Assembly: GCA_944391065.1 (NCBI GenBank)
Contig: CALXSH010000014.1
Location: forward strand, 1-38,316
Direction of reading: 5' to 3'
Source: an uncultured Kiritimatiellota bacterium
Lineage (GTDB): Bacteria > Verrucomicrobiota > Kiritimatiellia > RFP12 > DVOR01
DNA length: 38,316 nt
A program made the translations under genes and the position numbers. Under the pieces are notes generated by a model, which was given only the letters and a program-made list of their open reading frames with translations, ran no database searches and was not told the DNA's origin. This document shows, piece after piece, positions 15,619 through 22,541 of this stretch. How positions within the stretch are numbered: position 1 is the stretch's first letter; each line of letters begins with the position of its first letter.

Positions 15619-17442
15619 TTAAACGTCGGTGTTGTCGACGACAAGATTGTCCAGGATGTACTGACGGCGCTCCTGGGTGTTGGCCCCCATGAAGAACCGG
15701 AGCGTTTCCTGAACGTAAAGATCGTTGTGGACGTTGACCGGGGTCAGGCGGATGCCTTCGCCGATGAAGTCCTTGAATTCCTTCGCGTTGATTTCGCCGA
15801 GGCCTTTGAATCGGGTGATCTCGGCCTTGGCGCCGCAGGCTTTGACGGCGTCCTCGCGCTCGCGGTCGTCATAGCAGTAGAAGGTCTTCTTGCTGTTGCG
15901 CACGCGGAAGAGCGGGGTCTCAAGGATGAAAAGGCGGCCGTCTTTGATGACGTGGTCAAAGAACCGGAGGAAGAACGTGATCAGCAGGTTGCGGATGTGG
16001 AGCCCGTCGACATCGGCATCGGTCGCCAGAATGACTTTGCCGTAGCGGAGGGTATCCGGGGTCTGCTCGATGCCGAGCGTCTGGACGAGGTTGTAGAACT
16101 CGACATTCTTGTAGATGGCGTCGCGCTTGAGATCGCAGACATTGAGCGGCTTGCCGCGCAGCGTAAAGACGGCCTGAGTCTGGGTGTCGCGGCAGGTCTT
16201 GACGGTGCCGCCTGCCGAAAGGCCCTCGACCAGAAAGATCATCGTCTCCTCGCCGGTGCCCTTGAGCTTGTTGAGGTGGCGCTTGCAGTCCGTCAGCTGC
16301 GGGACGCGCACGGCCACCGACTTGGTGCGCTCGCGGACCAGCTTCTTCACGGCCGAGAGCTCGGCGCGAATCTTGGCGGTCTCCTCGATCTTGTTGATCA
16401 GGCGCTGGGCATCCTCGGGATGGCGGTGAAGTTCGTCCTCGACGACGCGGCGGATCTCGGCGACCAGTTCGGCGCGGATTTCGGGATTGCCGAGCTTGTT
16501 TTTCGTTTGGCTCTCAAAGACCGGTTCTTTCAGGCGGATGGCCACGGCGGCCACGATGCCGTCGCGGGCGACGTCTCCGTCGTAACGCTTTTTGGCGAAT
16601 TCCTGAATGCCGCGGAGGAAGCCTTCCTTGAAGGCGGTTAGGTGGGTGCCGCCGTCATTGGTGTACTGGCCGTTGACGAAGCTGTAGTAATCCTCGCCCA
16701 TGTGGTTGGTATGGGTGAAGGCGATTTCAAGCATTTTGCTGCGGAAGCAGATCGGCTCGTAGAGCTGCTCCATGCCGGCTTCGGCGTGTATCAGGTCGGT
16801 CAGGCCGTTTTCCGAGACAAAGGTCTCGCCGTTGAGCTCGAGGGTCAGTCCCGCATTGAGATAGGCGTACATACGCAGGCGGCGCTGGACGTGCTCCTCG
16901 CGGAAGGCGAACTTCGGGAAAATCTCGGTGTCGGGAAGGAACTCAATCAGGGTGCCGTTGCGCTCGCGCGACTCGCCCTCGTGGCTCTCGGTCAGGCGGC
17001 CGCGGGCGAAGTTGGCCTCGAAGAAGCGTCCGTCGCGGGTGGAGCGGACGCGGAAGCGCTCAGAGAGGGCGTTGACGGCTTTGGTGCCAACGCCGTTCAT
17101 GCCGACGGAGAACTGGAAGACGTCGTCGTTGTACTTGCCGCCGGTGTTCATCTGGGAGACGCAGTCGATGACCTTGCCCAGCGGAATGCCGCGGCCGTAA
17201 TCGCGGACGGAGACCTCGCCGGTGGCATAATTCAGGCGGATGACGCAGCGCTTGCCGAAGCCCATCGTAAATTCGTCGATGGCGTTGTCGATGACTTCCT
17301 TCAGCAATATATAGATGCCGTCTTCATACTGGGACCCGTCGCCCTTGCGGCCGATATACATGCCGGTACGCAGGCGGATATGCTCCAAGGGGTCCAGTGT
17401 CTGAATCCGGTCTTCGGTATAGGCTGCGGGTTGTCTTGCCAT
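15619..17442 (-). CDS. Type IIA DNA topoisomerase subunit B (ParE/GyrB-like)
   Basis: A 607-residue protein from ATG 17442 (GAAGGAA ribosome site); the frame extends upstream to 17553, but that part crosses the promoter. GHKL ATPase motifs are present (EVIDNAIDEF, GRGIPLGK, GMNGVGTKAVNALS). Then comes the TOPRIM domain with EGLSAGGTVK and DADVDGLHIRN, and a C-terminal RFKGLGEINAKEF and MGANTQERRQYI end. The length lacks the GyrB insert of proteobacteria. The usual EGDSAGG reads EGLSAGG; the metal-binding Glu and DxD are kept. QAVFTLRGKPLNV resembles the ParE-like paralog seen in Bacteroidetes and Chlamydiae. The partner A subunit is not in the window, so parE versus gyrB cannot be settled. 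Confidence 0.88.
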   Translation of the reverse strand: MARQPAAYTEDRIQTLDPLEHIRLRTGMYIGRKGDGSQYEDGIYILLKEVIDNAIDEFTMGFGKRCVIRLNYATGEVSVRDYGRGIPLGKVIDCVSQMNTGGKYNDDVFQFSVGMNGVGTKAVNALSERFRVRSTRDGRFFEANFARGRLTESHEGESRERNGTLIEFLPDTEIFPKFAFREEHVQRRLRMYAYLNAGLTLELNGETFVSENGLTDLIHAEAGMEQLYEPICFRSKMLEIAFTHTNHMGEDYYSFVNGQYTNDGGTHLTAFKEGFLRGIQEFAKKRYDGDVARDGIVAAVAIRLKEPVFESQTKNKLGNPEIRAELVAEIRRVVEDELHRHPEDAQRLINKIEETAKIRAELSAVKKLVRERTKSVAVRVPQLTDCKRHLNKLKGTGEETMIFLVEGLSAGGTVKTCRDTQTQAVFTLRGKPLNVCDLKRDAIYKNVEFYNLVQTLGIEQTPDTLRYGKVILATDADVDGLHIRNLLITFFLRFFDHVIKDGRLFILETPLFRVRNSKKTFYCYDDREREDAVKACGAKAEITRFKGLGEINAKEFKDFIGEGIRLTPVNVHNDLYVQETLRFFMGANTQERRQYILDNLVVDNTDV

Positions 17443-17469
17443 TCGGTTCCTTCGTTGATTTGGCTCGCT

Positions 17470-17478
17470 AGTATAGCA
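17470..17478 (-). promoter_or_regulatory. Extended -10 promoter of the topoisomerase-dap-folK operon
   Basis: On the minus strand TGCTATACT; predicted start near 17463, about 21 bases before the ATG at 17442. No good -35 hexamer is visible. Confidence 0.55.
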
Positions 17479-17546
17479 AATCCCGTACGCATGGTATCCC
17501 CCTGCCGTCCGTGAAGGCCGCGCGGCCGACGCCGCACGGAAAACGC

Positions 17547-17575
17547 TTCCCATTTTCCCACCAATCCTCTATACT
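17547..17575 (+). promoter_or_regulatory. Promoter of the FHA/pseudopilin/trxB gene cluster
   Basis: TTCCCA (17547-17552), a 17-base spacer and TATACT (17570-17575). Transcription would start near 17582, about 50 bases before the ATG at 17632, divergent from the topoisomerase operon. Confidence 0.5.
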
Positions 17576-17631
17576 TTCCTCAATGATTCGATGAGGCGCC
17601 GATTGGTGTCGGCGATGAAGCGGAGGAAATT

Positions 17632-18126
17632 ATGCCTAATTTGACGATTCTCAACGGCGATGAAATCAGCAAAACCTACGAGTGGACCGCGGATACCATC
17701 CGCATCGGCCGCCATGGGGCCAACGATTTCGTCATCAATAACGCGTCCGTCTCCGGCGAACATTGCATTATCGAGCGTTGTGAAAACGGCTGGCGGGTCA
17801 AGGATCTCGATTCCACCAACGGCACGCGGGTGAACGATCAGCGTGTCACTATGGCCACGCTCCACCGCAACGACGTCCTCTCCCTCGGCGACATCTCCCT
17901 CTCCGTCCGTGGCGACGACGTGCCCGAGGCCGACCTTGGCCACTCCGAGGCCGCCGACAGCATTCCGCGCACGACCATCGTCATGCGTCCCCCGACTGCC
18001 TTCCGCGGTGCCGAGGGTTTCCGTCAGAAATCCGAAAGCAAGCGCTTCCTGAACGCGCTTATCATCCTCGGCGTCATCGCTGTCTTGGTGCTGGCTTTCC
18101 TGCTGATCAAACAGTTACTCTTCTGA
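17632..18126 (+). CDS. FHA-domain protein with C-terminal membrane anchor
   Basis: A 164-residue protein. Residues ~20-90 form a forkhead-associated domain, which binds phosphothreonine peptides: IRIGRHGANDFVINNASVSGEH and DLDSTNGTRVND carry the conserved Arg, Ser-x-x-His and Asn. A polar linker leads to a single C-terminal transmembrane helix (residues ~140-160, LIILGVIAVLVLAFLLI), so the FHA domain faces the cytoplasm if the tail is inserted C-in. The ribosome site GGAGG lies at 17621-17626. No Ser/Thr kinase is in the window. The next gene starts 11 bases on, which suggests co-transcription with a pseudopilin. Confidence 0.88.
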   Translation: MPNLTILNGDEISKTYEWTADTIRIGRHGANDFVINNASVSGEHCIIERCENGWRVKDLDSTNGTRVNDQRVTMATLHRNDVLSLGDISLSVRGDDVPEADLGHSEAADSIPRTTIVMRPPTAFRGAEGFRQKSESKRFLNALIILGVIAVLVLAFLLIKQLLF

Positions 18127-18137
18127 TTCTTGGCGGA

Positions 18138-18782
18138 ATGCGGCGCGGTTTCACGCTGATAGAACTGCTGATCGTGCTGGTCATCATGGCCGCGGTGATG
18201 ACGATTGTCATTCCCTCTTACTCGGCTATGGCGTCTGTGCAGATTTCTCACGCGGCGCAGGACTCCCTTCGGATCCTGCGCTACGCGCGCAATATGGCCC
18301 TGCAGACGCAGACGCCCATCACCATTACCTTCTCTCCCGGCCAAATCCGCCTGGAGGCCGTCGCCGATACCCGCCCTCAGCTCACCTATACCGTCGCCGA
18401 GGCGGAACCCGAGACCTCCTCCATTGTCCGCTCCGGACACAGGACCGCGGAGGTCGAGGAGGACGAATCCAAACCCAAGGCCACCTCGGCGAAGGATACG
18501 GCCGCCGTCCAGGGCGGCACCATCGAGGAGATCGGCATTACCCGTCGCTATGACCGCGTCGCCTTCGCCTTCGAGGGCTACGATGACACCGTCGGCGAGG
18601 CCCTTCGCGGTCACCCTGCCGATAACATCGACGAGAATGCCGGGACCTTTTCCATTACCGTCCGCACCAACGGCACCGTTCGCCCCTTCACCCTGCGCAT
18701 CTACGACCGCGGGGGCGACGGCACCGGCGGTGACCTGGTCCGCTTTGACTTCCTCTGCTCCGGCACCATCGACGAGGCCTGA
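18138..18782 (+). CDS. GspH/FimT-like pseudopilin (type IV pilin-like signal)
   Basis: A 214-residue protein starting MRRGFTLIELLIVLVIMAAVM: a class III signal cut by prepilin peptidase between Gly4 and Phe5, with the conserved Glu at +5 of the mature protein. The region after the helix (ISHAAQDSLRILRYARNMALQTQTPITITF) matches the start of GspH/FimT minor pseudopilins. The middle (residues ~95-120) is an acidic, low-complexity insert rich in Glu, Lys and Ala, not typical of the family. No other secretion or pilus genes are adjacent, so it must work with an assembly system encoded elsewhere. The ribosome site is weak. Confidence 0.87.
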   Translation: MRRGFTLIELLIVLVIMAAVMTIVIPSYSAMASVQISHAAQDSLRILRYARNMALQTQTPITITFSPGQIRLEAVADTRPQLTYTVAEAEPETSSIVRSGHRTAEVEEDESKPKATSAKDTAAVQGGTIEEIGITRRYDRVAFAFEGYDDTVGEALRGHPADNIDENAGTFSITVRTNGTVRPFTLRIYDRGGDGTGGDLVRFDFLCSGTIDEA

Positions 18783-19549
18783 TGTCCAAACGCCGCACCT
18801 ACGCCCCACGCGTCGCGCGACCCGTCCACGGCGGGTTGCGGCTCCAGCAATCCCGACGCACCCTCTGGTGGCGCCGCCGCTGGATTGAATTCTTAGAGGG
18901 TCTCCACATGGGTGCCCGCCTCGGCCGCGGACGCAATTACGCCCAGTGCGGCCAGGTCACATCCCTTACTGTCGCCCCCGGCCGTCTCGAGGCCACCGTT
19001 CAGGGTGCCGAGGAGGAACCCTACGTGCTCTCCGTCTCCATGGACGAACTCCCCGCGGCCGCTGTCCGCCGCATTCTTGAGGCCGAACCCACCTACGCCG
19101 CGCAGCTCTACGCGCGCGTCGTCCCCATGGCCTTCGAGGCCGCTCTCCAGCGTGAGGGGCTCTCCCTCTTTCCCAAGACCCGCGACGACCTGCGCGTCGA
19201 CTGCTCCTGCCGCGACTGGTCAAAACCCTGCAAGCATGTGGTCGCGGCCCTCTATCTTTTCATTGACGCTCTCGCCGCTACCCCCCAATATCTTCTGCGC
19301 TTCCGCGGCATCGCCTTGGAAGAACCCGACACCGTCCCCTCCCGTCTCGTTCTCCCGCGCGCGGCCGTCGCCGCGCTGCGGCCCGCCGTCGGCACGGCCT
19401 TCGTGCCGCGTCGCCTCGGCTCATTCCCGTACTGGCGCGGTTCGGACGATCTCACCAAGACCCTCGAAACCGTCTATCGCCGCGCGGCCGCGTCAGCCTC
19501 CGTCGCCGCGGCGTCCTTTACGGCCGACTTCGCCTTTCCGGAAGACTGA
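18782..19549 (+). CDS. SWIM zinc-finger protein
   Basis: A 255-residue basic protein. The SWIM motif CxC-x6-CxH is complete at Cys141, Cys143, Cys150 and His152 (VDCSCRDWSKPCKH). The N-terminus is Arg-rich (RRTLWWRRRWIEF), and the segment GRNYAQCGQVTSL...GRLEATVQG is the region that usually precedes SWIM in this family. Such proteins are normally encoded next to a SNF2-type helicase; none is in the window. DNA or protein binding is the expected role, without a known specific target. It starts within the stop of the pseudopilin gene (TGATG, 1-base overlap). Confidence 0.85.
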   Translation: MSKRRTYAPRVARPVHGGLRLQQSRRTLWWRRRWIEFLEGLHMGARLGRGRNYAQCGQVTSLTVAPGRLEATVQGAEEEPYVLSVSMDELPAAAVRRILEAEPTYAAQLYARVVPMAFEAALQREGLSLFPKTRDDLRVDCSCRDWSKPCKHVVAALYLFIDALAATPQYLLRFRGIALEEPDTVPSRLVLPRAAVAALRPAVGTAFVPRRLGSFPYWRGSDDLTKTLETVYRRAAASASVAAASFTADFAFPED

Positions 19550-19599
19550 AGCCGATCGGAGGATTTTCGCCATCACTCCCCCATTCAAAGGATATCGCC

Positions 19600-19974
19600 A
19601 TGTTTGCCTTCAACCACTTCAACTTCAACGTCCTCGACTTGGACCGCAGCCTCACCTTTTACCGCGATGCGCTCGGCCTGACGCCCGTCGGCGACGAAAT
19701 CAGGGCCGCTGACGGCTCCTTCCGCATCGTCTACCTCGGTGACGGCCGCACCGACTTTCGCCTAGAGCTTACTTGGCTTCGCGACCGTAAGACCCCCTAC
19801 AATCTCGGCGATCTCGAGTATCACCTGGCCATGATGGCCGATGACTACGAGGCTGCCCACGCCAAGCACGGTGCCATGGGCTGTATCTGCTACGAAAACC
19901 CTGCCATGGGCATTTACTTCATTACTGACCCGGACGGTTACTGGATCGAAGTCATCCCGCCGAAGGCCAGGTAA
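19600..19974 (+). CDS. gloA: Lactoylglutathione lyase / glyoxalase I family protein
   Basis: A 124-residue VOC-fold protein. Alignment by eye to E. coli GloA places all four metal ligands: His6, Glu56 (LELT), His75 (EYHLAM) and Glu117 (YWIEVIPPK). It would isomerise the methylglyoxal-thiol adduct to the S-lactoyl thioester, detoxifying methylglyoxal. The ribosome site AAAGGA lies at 19587-19592. It is next to trxB, which fits a redox/thiol stress group. Which low-molecular-weight thiol this organism uses is not known from the sequence. Confidence 0.9.
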   Translation: MFAFNHFNFNVLDLDRSLTFYRDALGLTPVGDEIRAADGSFRIVYLGDGRTDFRLELTWLRDRKTPYNLGDLEYHLAMMADDYEAAHAKHGAMGCICYENPAMGIYFITDPDGYWIEVIPPKAR

Positions 19975-20004
19975 GCCCTCCGCGTCATGAAAAGGAGATC
20001 AACC

Positions 20005-20925
20005 ATGATCTACGATATCGTCATTCTCGGCAGCGGCCCGGCCGGCTGCACCGCCGCCATCTACGCGGCCCGCGCGGGCTTCCGCCTCCTCGTCCTTGAG
20101 GGTATGCAGCCCGGCGGACAGCTTACGCAGACCACCGATATCGAGAATTATCCAGGTTTCGAGCAGGGCATCAACGGTTACGATCTCGTCGTCACCATGC
20201 GCCGTCAGGCCGAACGTTTCGGCGCCGTTTTTGAGACCGACGAATGCACGGGCGGCGACTTCACCGGCGACATCAAGCGCCTTGAAACGATGGTCAATGG
20301 CACGATCGAGGCCAAGGCCGTCATCCTTGCGACCGGCGCCTCGGCCCGTTGGCTCGGCATCCCGAGCGAACAGAAGCTGATAGGTCACGGTATCTCAGGC
20401 TGCGCGACCTGCGACGGTGCCTTCTTCCGCGGCAAGGACGTCGCCGTCATCGGCGGCGGCGACACCGCCTGTGAGGATGCCCTCTTCCTCGCACGTCTCT
20501 GCCGCAAGGTCATCATGGTTCACCGCCGCGACACCTTGCGCGCCTCCAAGGTCATGGCCGACCGCGTGCTCTCCACGCCCAATATCGAAATGGCCTGGAA
20601 CAGCGTCGTCGAGGAGATTACCGATCCCGCCGCCGGCACCGTCACCGGCATTGTCCTCAAGGACGTCCGCGACGGATCCCTGCGTACGGTCCCCGTCGAC
20701 GGCGTCTTCGTCGCCATCGGCCACACGCCCAATACCGGTTTTCTCAAGGGCCTCGTCGGCTTGACCCCTGCCGGCTATATCGATATCCGCCCCGGCATGC
20801 GCACCTCTGTCCCTGGCGTCTTTGCCGCGGGCGATGTCCAGGACCCCCATTACCGGCAGGCCGTCGTGGCCGCCGGCGCGGGCGCCGCGGCCGCTTTGGA
20901 GGCTGAGCGTTTCCTCATGCATTGA
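20005..20925 (+). CDS. trxB: Thioredoxin reductase
   Basis: A 306-residue flavoprotein from ATG 20005, chosen because AAAGGAG lies 8 bases upstream; the in-frame ATG at 19987 precedes that site. FAD-binding ILGSGPAGCTAAIYAAR, redox pair Cys133-Ala-Thr-Cys136 (GCATCDGAFF), NADPH-binding GGGDTACEDA and HRRDTLRAS, and the C-terminal FAD motif GVFAAGDVQD are all present. It passes electrons from NADPH to thioredoxin in the cytoplasm. Length and motifs are standard for low-molecular-weight TrxB. It follows gloA after 30 bases. Confidence 0.96.
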   Translation: MIYDIVILGSGPAGCTAAIYAARAGFRLLVLEGMQPGGQLTQTTDIENYPGFEQGINGYDLVVTMRRQAERFGAVFETDECTGGDFTGDIKRLETMVNGTIEAKAVILATGASARWLGIPSEQKLIGHGISGCATCDGAFFRGKDVAVIGGGDTACEDALFLARLCRKVIMVHRRDTLRASKVMADRVLSTPNIEMAWNSVVEEITDPAAGTVTGIVLKDVRDGSLRTVPVDGVFVAIGHTPNTGFLKGLVGLTPAGYIDIRPGMRTSVPGVFAAGDVQDPHYRQAVVAAGAGAAAALEAERFLMH

Positions 20926-20950
20926 CCTCCGGGCGCTTTTTAGATACACT
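20922..20950 (+). promoter_or_regulatory. Promoter of efp
   Basis: TTGACC (20922-20927, overlapping the trxB stop codon), a 17-base spacer and TACACT (20945-20950). Start near 20957 gives a ~34-base leader. Confidence 0.55.
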
Positions 20951-20990
20951 TCCGAAGTTTATTTGTACAGAACAAGAAGGATAAGACCTC

Positions 20991-21554
20991 ATGTATACCG
21001 CTTCAGATCTCAAAAAGGGCCTCAAGATTATGTTCGAAGATCAGCCCTGGATCATCACGGACTTCGACTTCTCCAAGCCGGGCAAAGGCCAGGCTATCTA
21101 CAACTGCAAGCTCCGCAACATGCTCAACGGTTCCGGCAAGAGCTGCTCGTTCCGCTCCAACGACCGCTTTGAGAAGCCTGATCTCGCGCAGACCCCCCTC
21201 GTCTTCTCCTACGAAGACGCCGGCACCTACGTCTTCAACGACGCCGACTACAACGAAATCCGCGTCACCAAGGATATCCTCGGCGACAAGACCTACTTCC
21301 TGACCGACGGCATCGAAGTCGACGCCCTCCTTTACCAGGACGCCGTGATCGACATCGAACTCCCCTCCTTCATCGAGCGCAAGGTCATCAAGTGCGACCC
21401 CGGCGTCCGCGGTAACACTGCTGCCGGCAAGGTCACCAAGCCCGGTACCGTCGAGGGTGGTTACGAACTGCCCGTGCCGCTCTTCATCAATGAAGGCGAC
21501 ATCATCCGCATCGACACCCGTACCGGCGAATATGCCGACCGCGTCAAGGCCTAA
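20991..21554 (+). CDS. efp: Elongation factor P
   Basis: A 187-residue, three-domain EF-P that helps ribosomes through polyproline stretches. The modification loop is FSKPGKGQA with Lys32 at the tip, so lysine-type modification is expected; no modifying enzyme is in the window. The C-terminal domain ends with PLFINEGDIIRIDTRTGEYADRV, the standard EF-P signature. The ribosome site AAGGA lies at 20977-20981. It has its own promoter candidate behind trxB and is followed after 30 bases by a TPR membrane protein. Confidence 0.97.
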   Translation: MYTASDLKKGLKIMFEDQPWIITDFDFSKPGKGQAIYNCKLRNMLNGSGKSCSFRSNDRFEKPDLAQTPLVFSYEDAGTYVFNDADYNEIRVTKDILGDKTYFLTDGIEVDALLYQDAVIDIELPSFIERKVIKCDPGVRGNTAAGKVTKPGTVEGGYELPVPLFINEGDIIRIDTRTGEYADRVKA

Positions 21555-21584
21555 GGCCTGCTTCCCAACGTAAAGGCAACAGCC

Positions 21585-22346
21585 ATGGCGAAAGAGCTTC
21601 CGAATCTCAAAGATGTCTCGCGCGTTCCCGAGGAACTCGTTCCGGTCGTGCAGTGGTGGCAGGATCGCGGTCCCAAGACGGTGATCATCGTCGCCGTCGT
21701 GTTGGCCGTCTGCGGTCTGGCGGTCTATCTCTGGGGCCGCGCCGAGCGTTCCGCCGATACGGCGGCCATCGCCCTCCCGGCTTCCGAGACGGCCGACGCT
21801 TTCCTCCGCGTTGCTGACCTCGGCACCGATGCCGCGCCTCTGGCCCGGCTCGATCTTGCCCGCGCCTACTACTCGGCCGGCGACTTCGAGGAAGCGCTTA
21901 AGGTCTATGACGCCGCGCTTGACGCCCTGAGCGGTGAGCCCGCCCTCCGCGACATCGCCGTCGTCGGCCGCGTTTGTGCCCTTGAGGCCCTCGGCCGTAC
22001 TGACGAAGCCCTCGCGGCCGTCGCCGAAGCCGAGCCTGCCATCATCGGCACCGAGCCCGTCCATTACCTCGCCGGTGAACTCATCCTGGCCAAGGCCCGC
22101 CTGCTTTGCGCCAAGGGTGACAAACCAGCCGCCAAGGCCGCTCTTGCGCCTTTGACCGGCGCCGCCGAAACTGACATCCTCGGCCGCTATAAGGGCCGCG
22201 CCGAACGTACCGTCCGCATCATCGACGCGTACACTGGTGAGAAGGGCCTCTTCGAGCTGGCCGGCGCCTCTGCCACCCCCGGCACTCCCGTTGCCGAGAC
22301 CGCTCCCGCGGCTGAGCAGCCCGCCGCTCCGGCCACGGCTCAGTAA
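21585..22346 (+). CDS. Membrane-anchored TPR protein (YfgM-like)
   Basis: A 253-residue protein with one transmembrane helix at residues ~32-50 (TVIIVAVVLAVCGLAVYLWG), then TPR-type helical repeats on the outer side (LARLDLARAYYSAGDFEEALKVYDAAL, and two weaker units). The end is an Ala/Pro-rich tail (ATPGTPVAETAPAAEQPAAP). The layout of short cytoplasmic N-terminus, one helix and periplasmic TPRs is that of YfgM, a partner of periplasmic chaperones and the Sec translocon; similarity is by layout rather than by a diagnostic motif. A strong terminator follows after 11 bases. Confidence 0.75.
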   Translation: MAKELPNLKDVSRVPEELVPVVQWWQDRGPKTVIIVAVVLAVCGLAVYLWGRAERSADTAAIALPASETADAFLRVADLGTDAAPLARLDLARAYYSAGDFEEALKVYDAALDALSGEPALRDIAVVGRVCALEALGRTDEALAAVAEAEPAIIGTEPVHYLAGELILAKARLLCAKGDKPAAKAALAPLTGAAETDILGRYKGRAERTVRIIDAYTGEKGLFELAGASATPGTPVAETAPAAEQPAAPATAQ

Positions 22347-22357
22347 GCGCTCCATGG

Positions 22358-22399
22358 CACACAAAAAGGCACCCGCAATTGCGGGTGCCTTTTTGTGTG
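22358..22399. terminator. Perfect 19-bp bidirectional terminator
   Basis: CACACAAAAAGGCACCCGC, loop AATT, and the exact reverse complement. The A-run and T-run lie inside the stem, so it can end transcription from either side. Confidence 0.92.
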
Positions 22400-22400
22400 T

Positions 22401-22435
22401 AAGGTAAGCCAGTCTGTACAAGGTAGGCCAGTCTG
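22401..22435. repeat. Two 16-base direct repeats
   Basis: AAGGTAAGCCAGTCTG (22401-22416) and AAGGTAGGCCAGTCTG (22420-22435), one mismatch, 3 bases apart, directly after the terminator. Function unknown; they could be a protein-binding site or a duplication. Confidence 0.6.
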
Positions 22436-22485
22436 AGTTATGAGCAACCTCCCAGTACGGGGCCGTATGCTGGGTGGTGTGGGCG

Positions 22486-22541
22486 GTCGGCGGGGGTAAC
22501 CCGCCGACTACCCGCTCGCTCTCCGCGCTCAACGCGGAGAG
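22486..22541. other. Two tandem perfect hairpins at the 3' end of the GH2 gene
   Basis: GTCGGCGGG-GGTAA-CCCGCCGAC (22486-22508) and CTCTCCGCG-CTCAA-CGCGGAGAG (22519-22541). The stop codon of the GH2 gene (22529-22531) sits in the loop of the second. Neither has a T-run, so they may protect the mRNA end, with the 19-bp terminator further on doing the termination. Confidence 0.55.
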
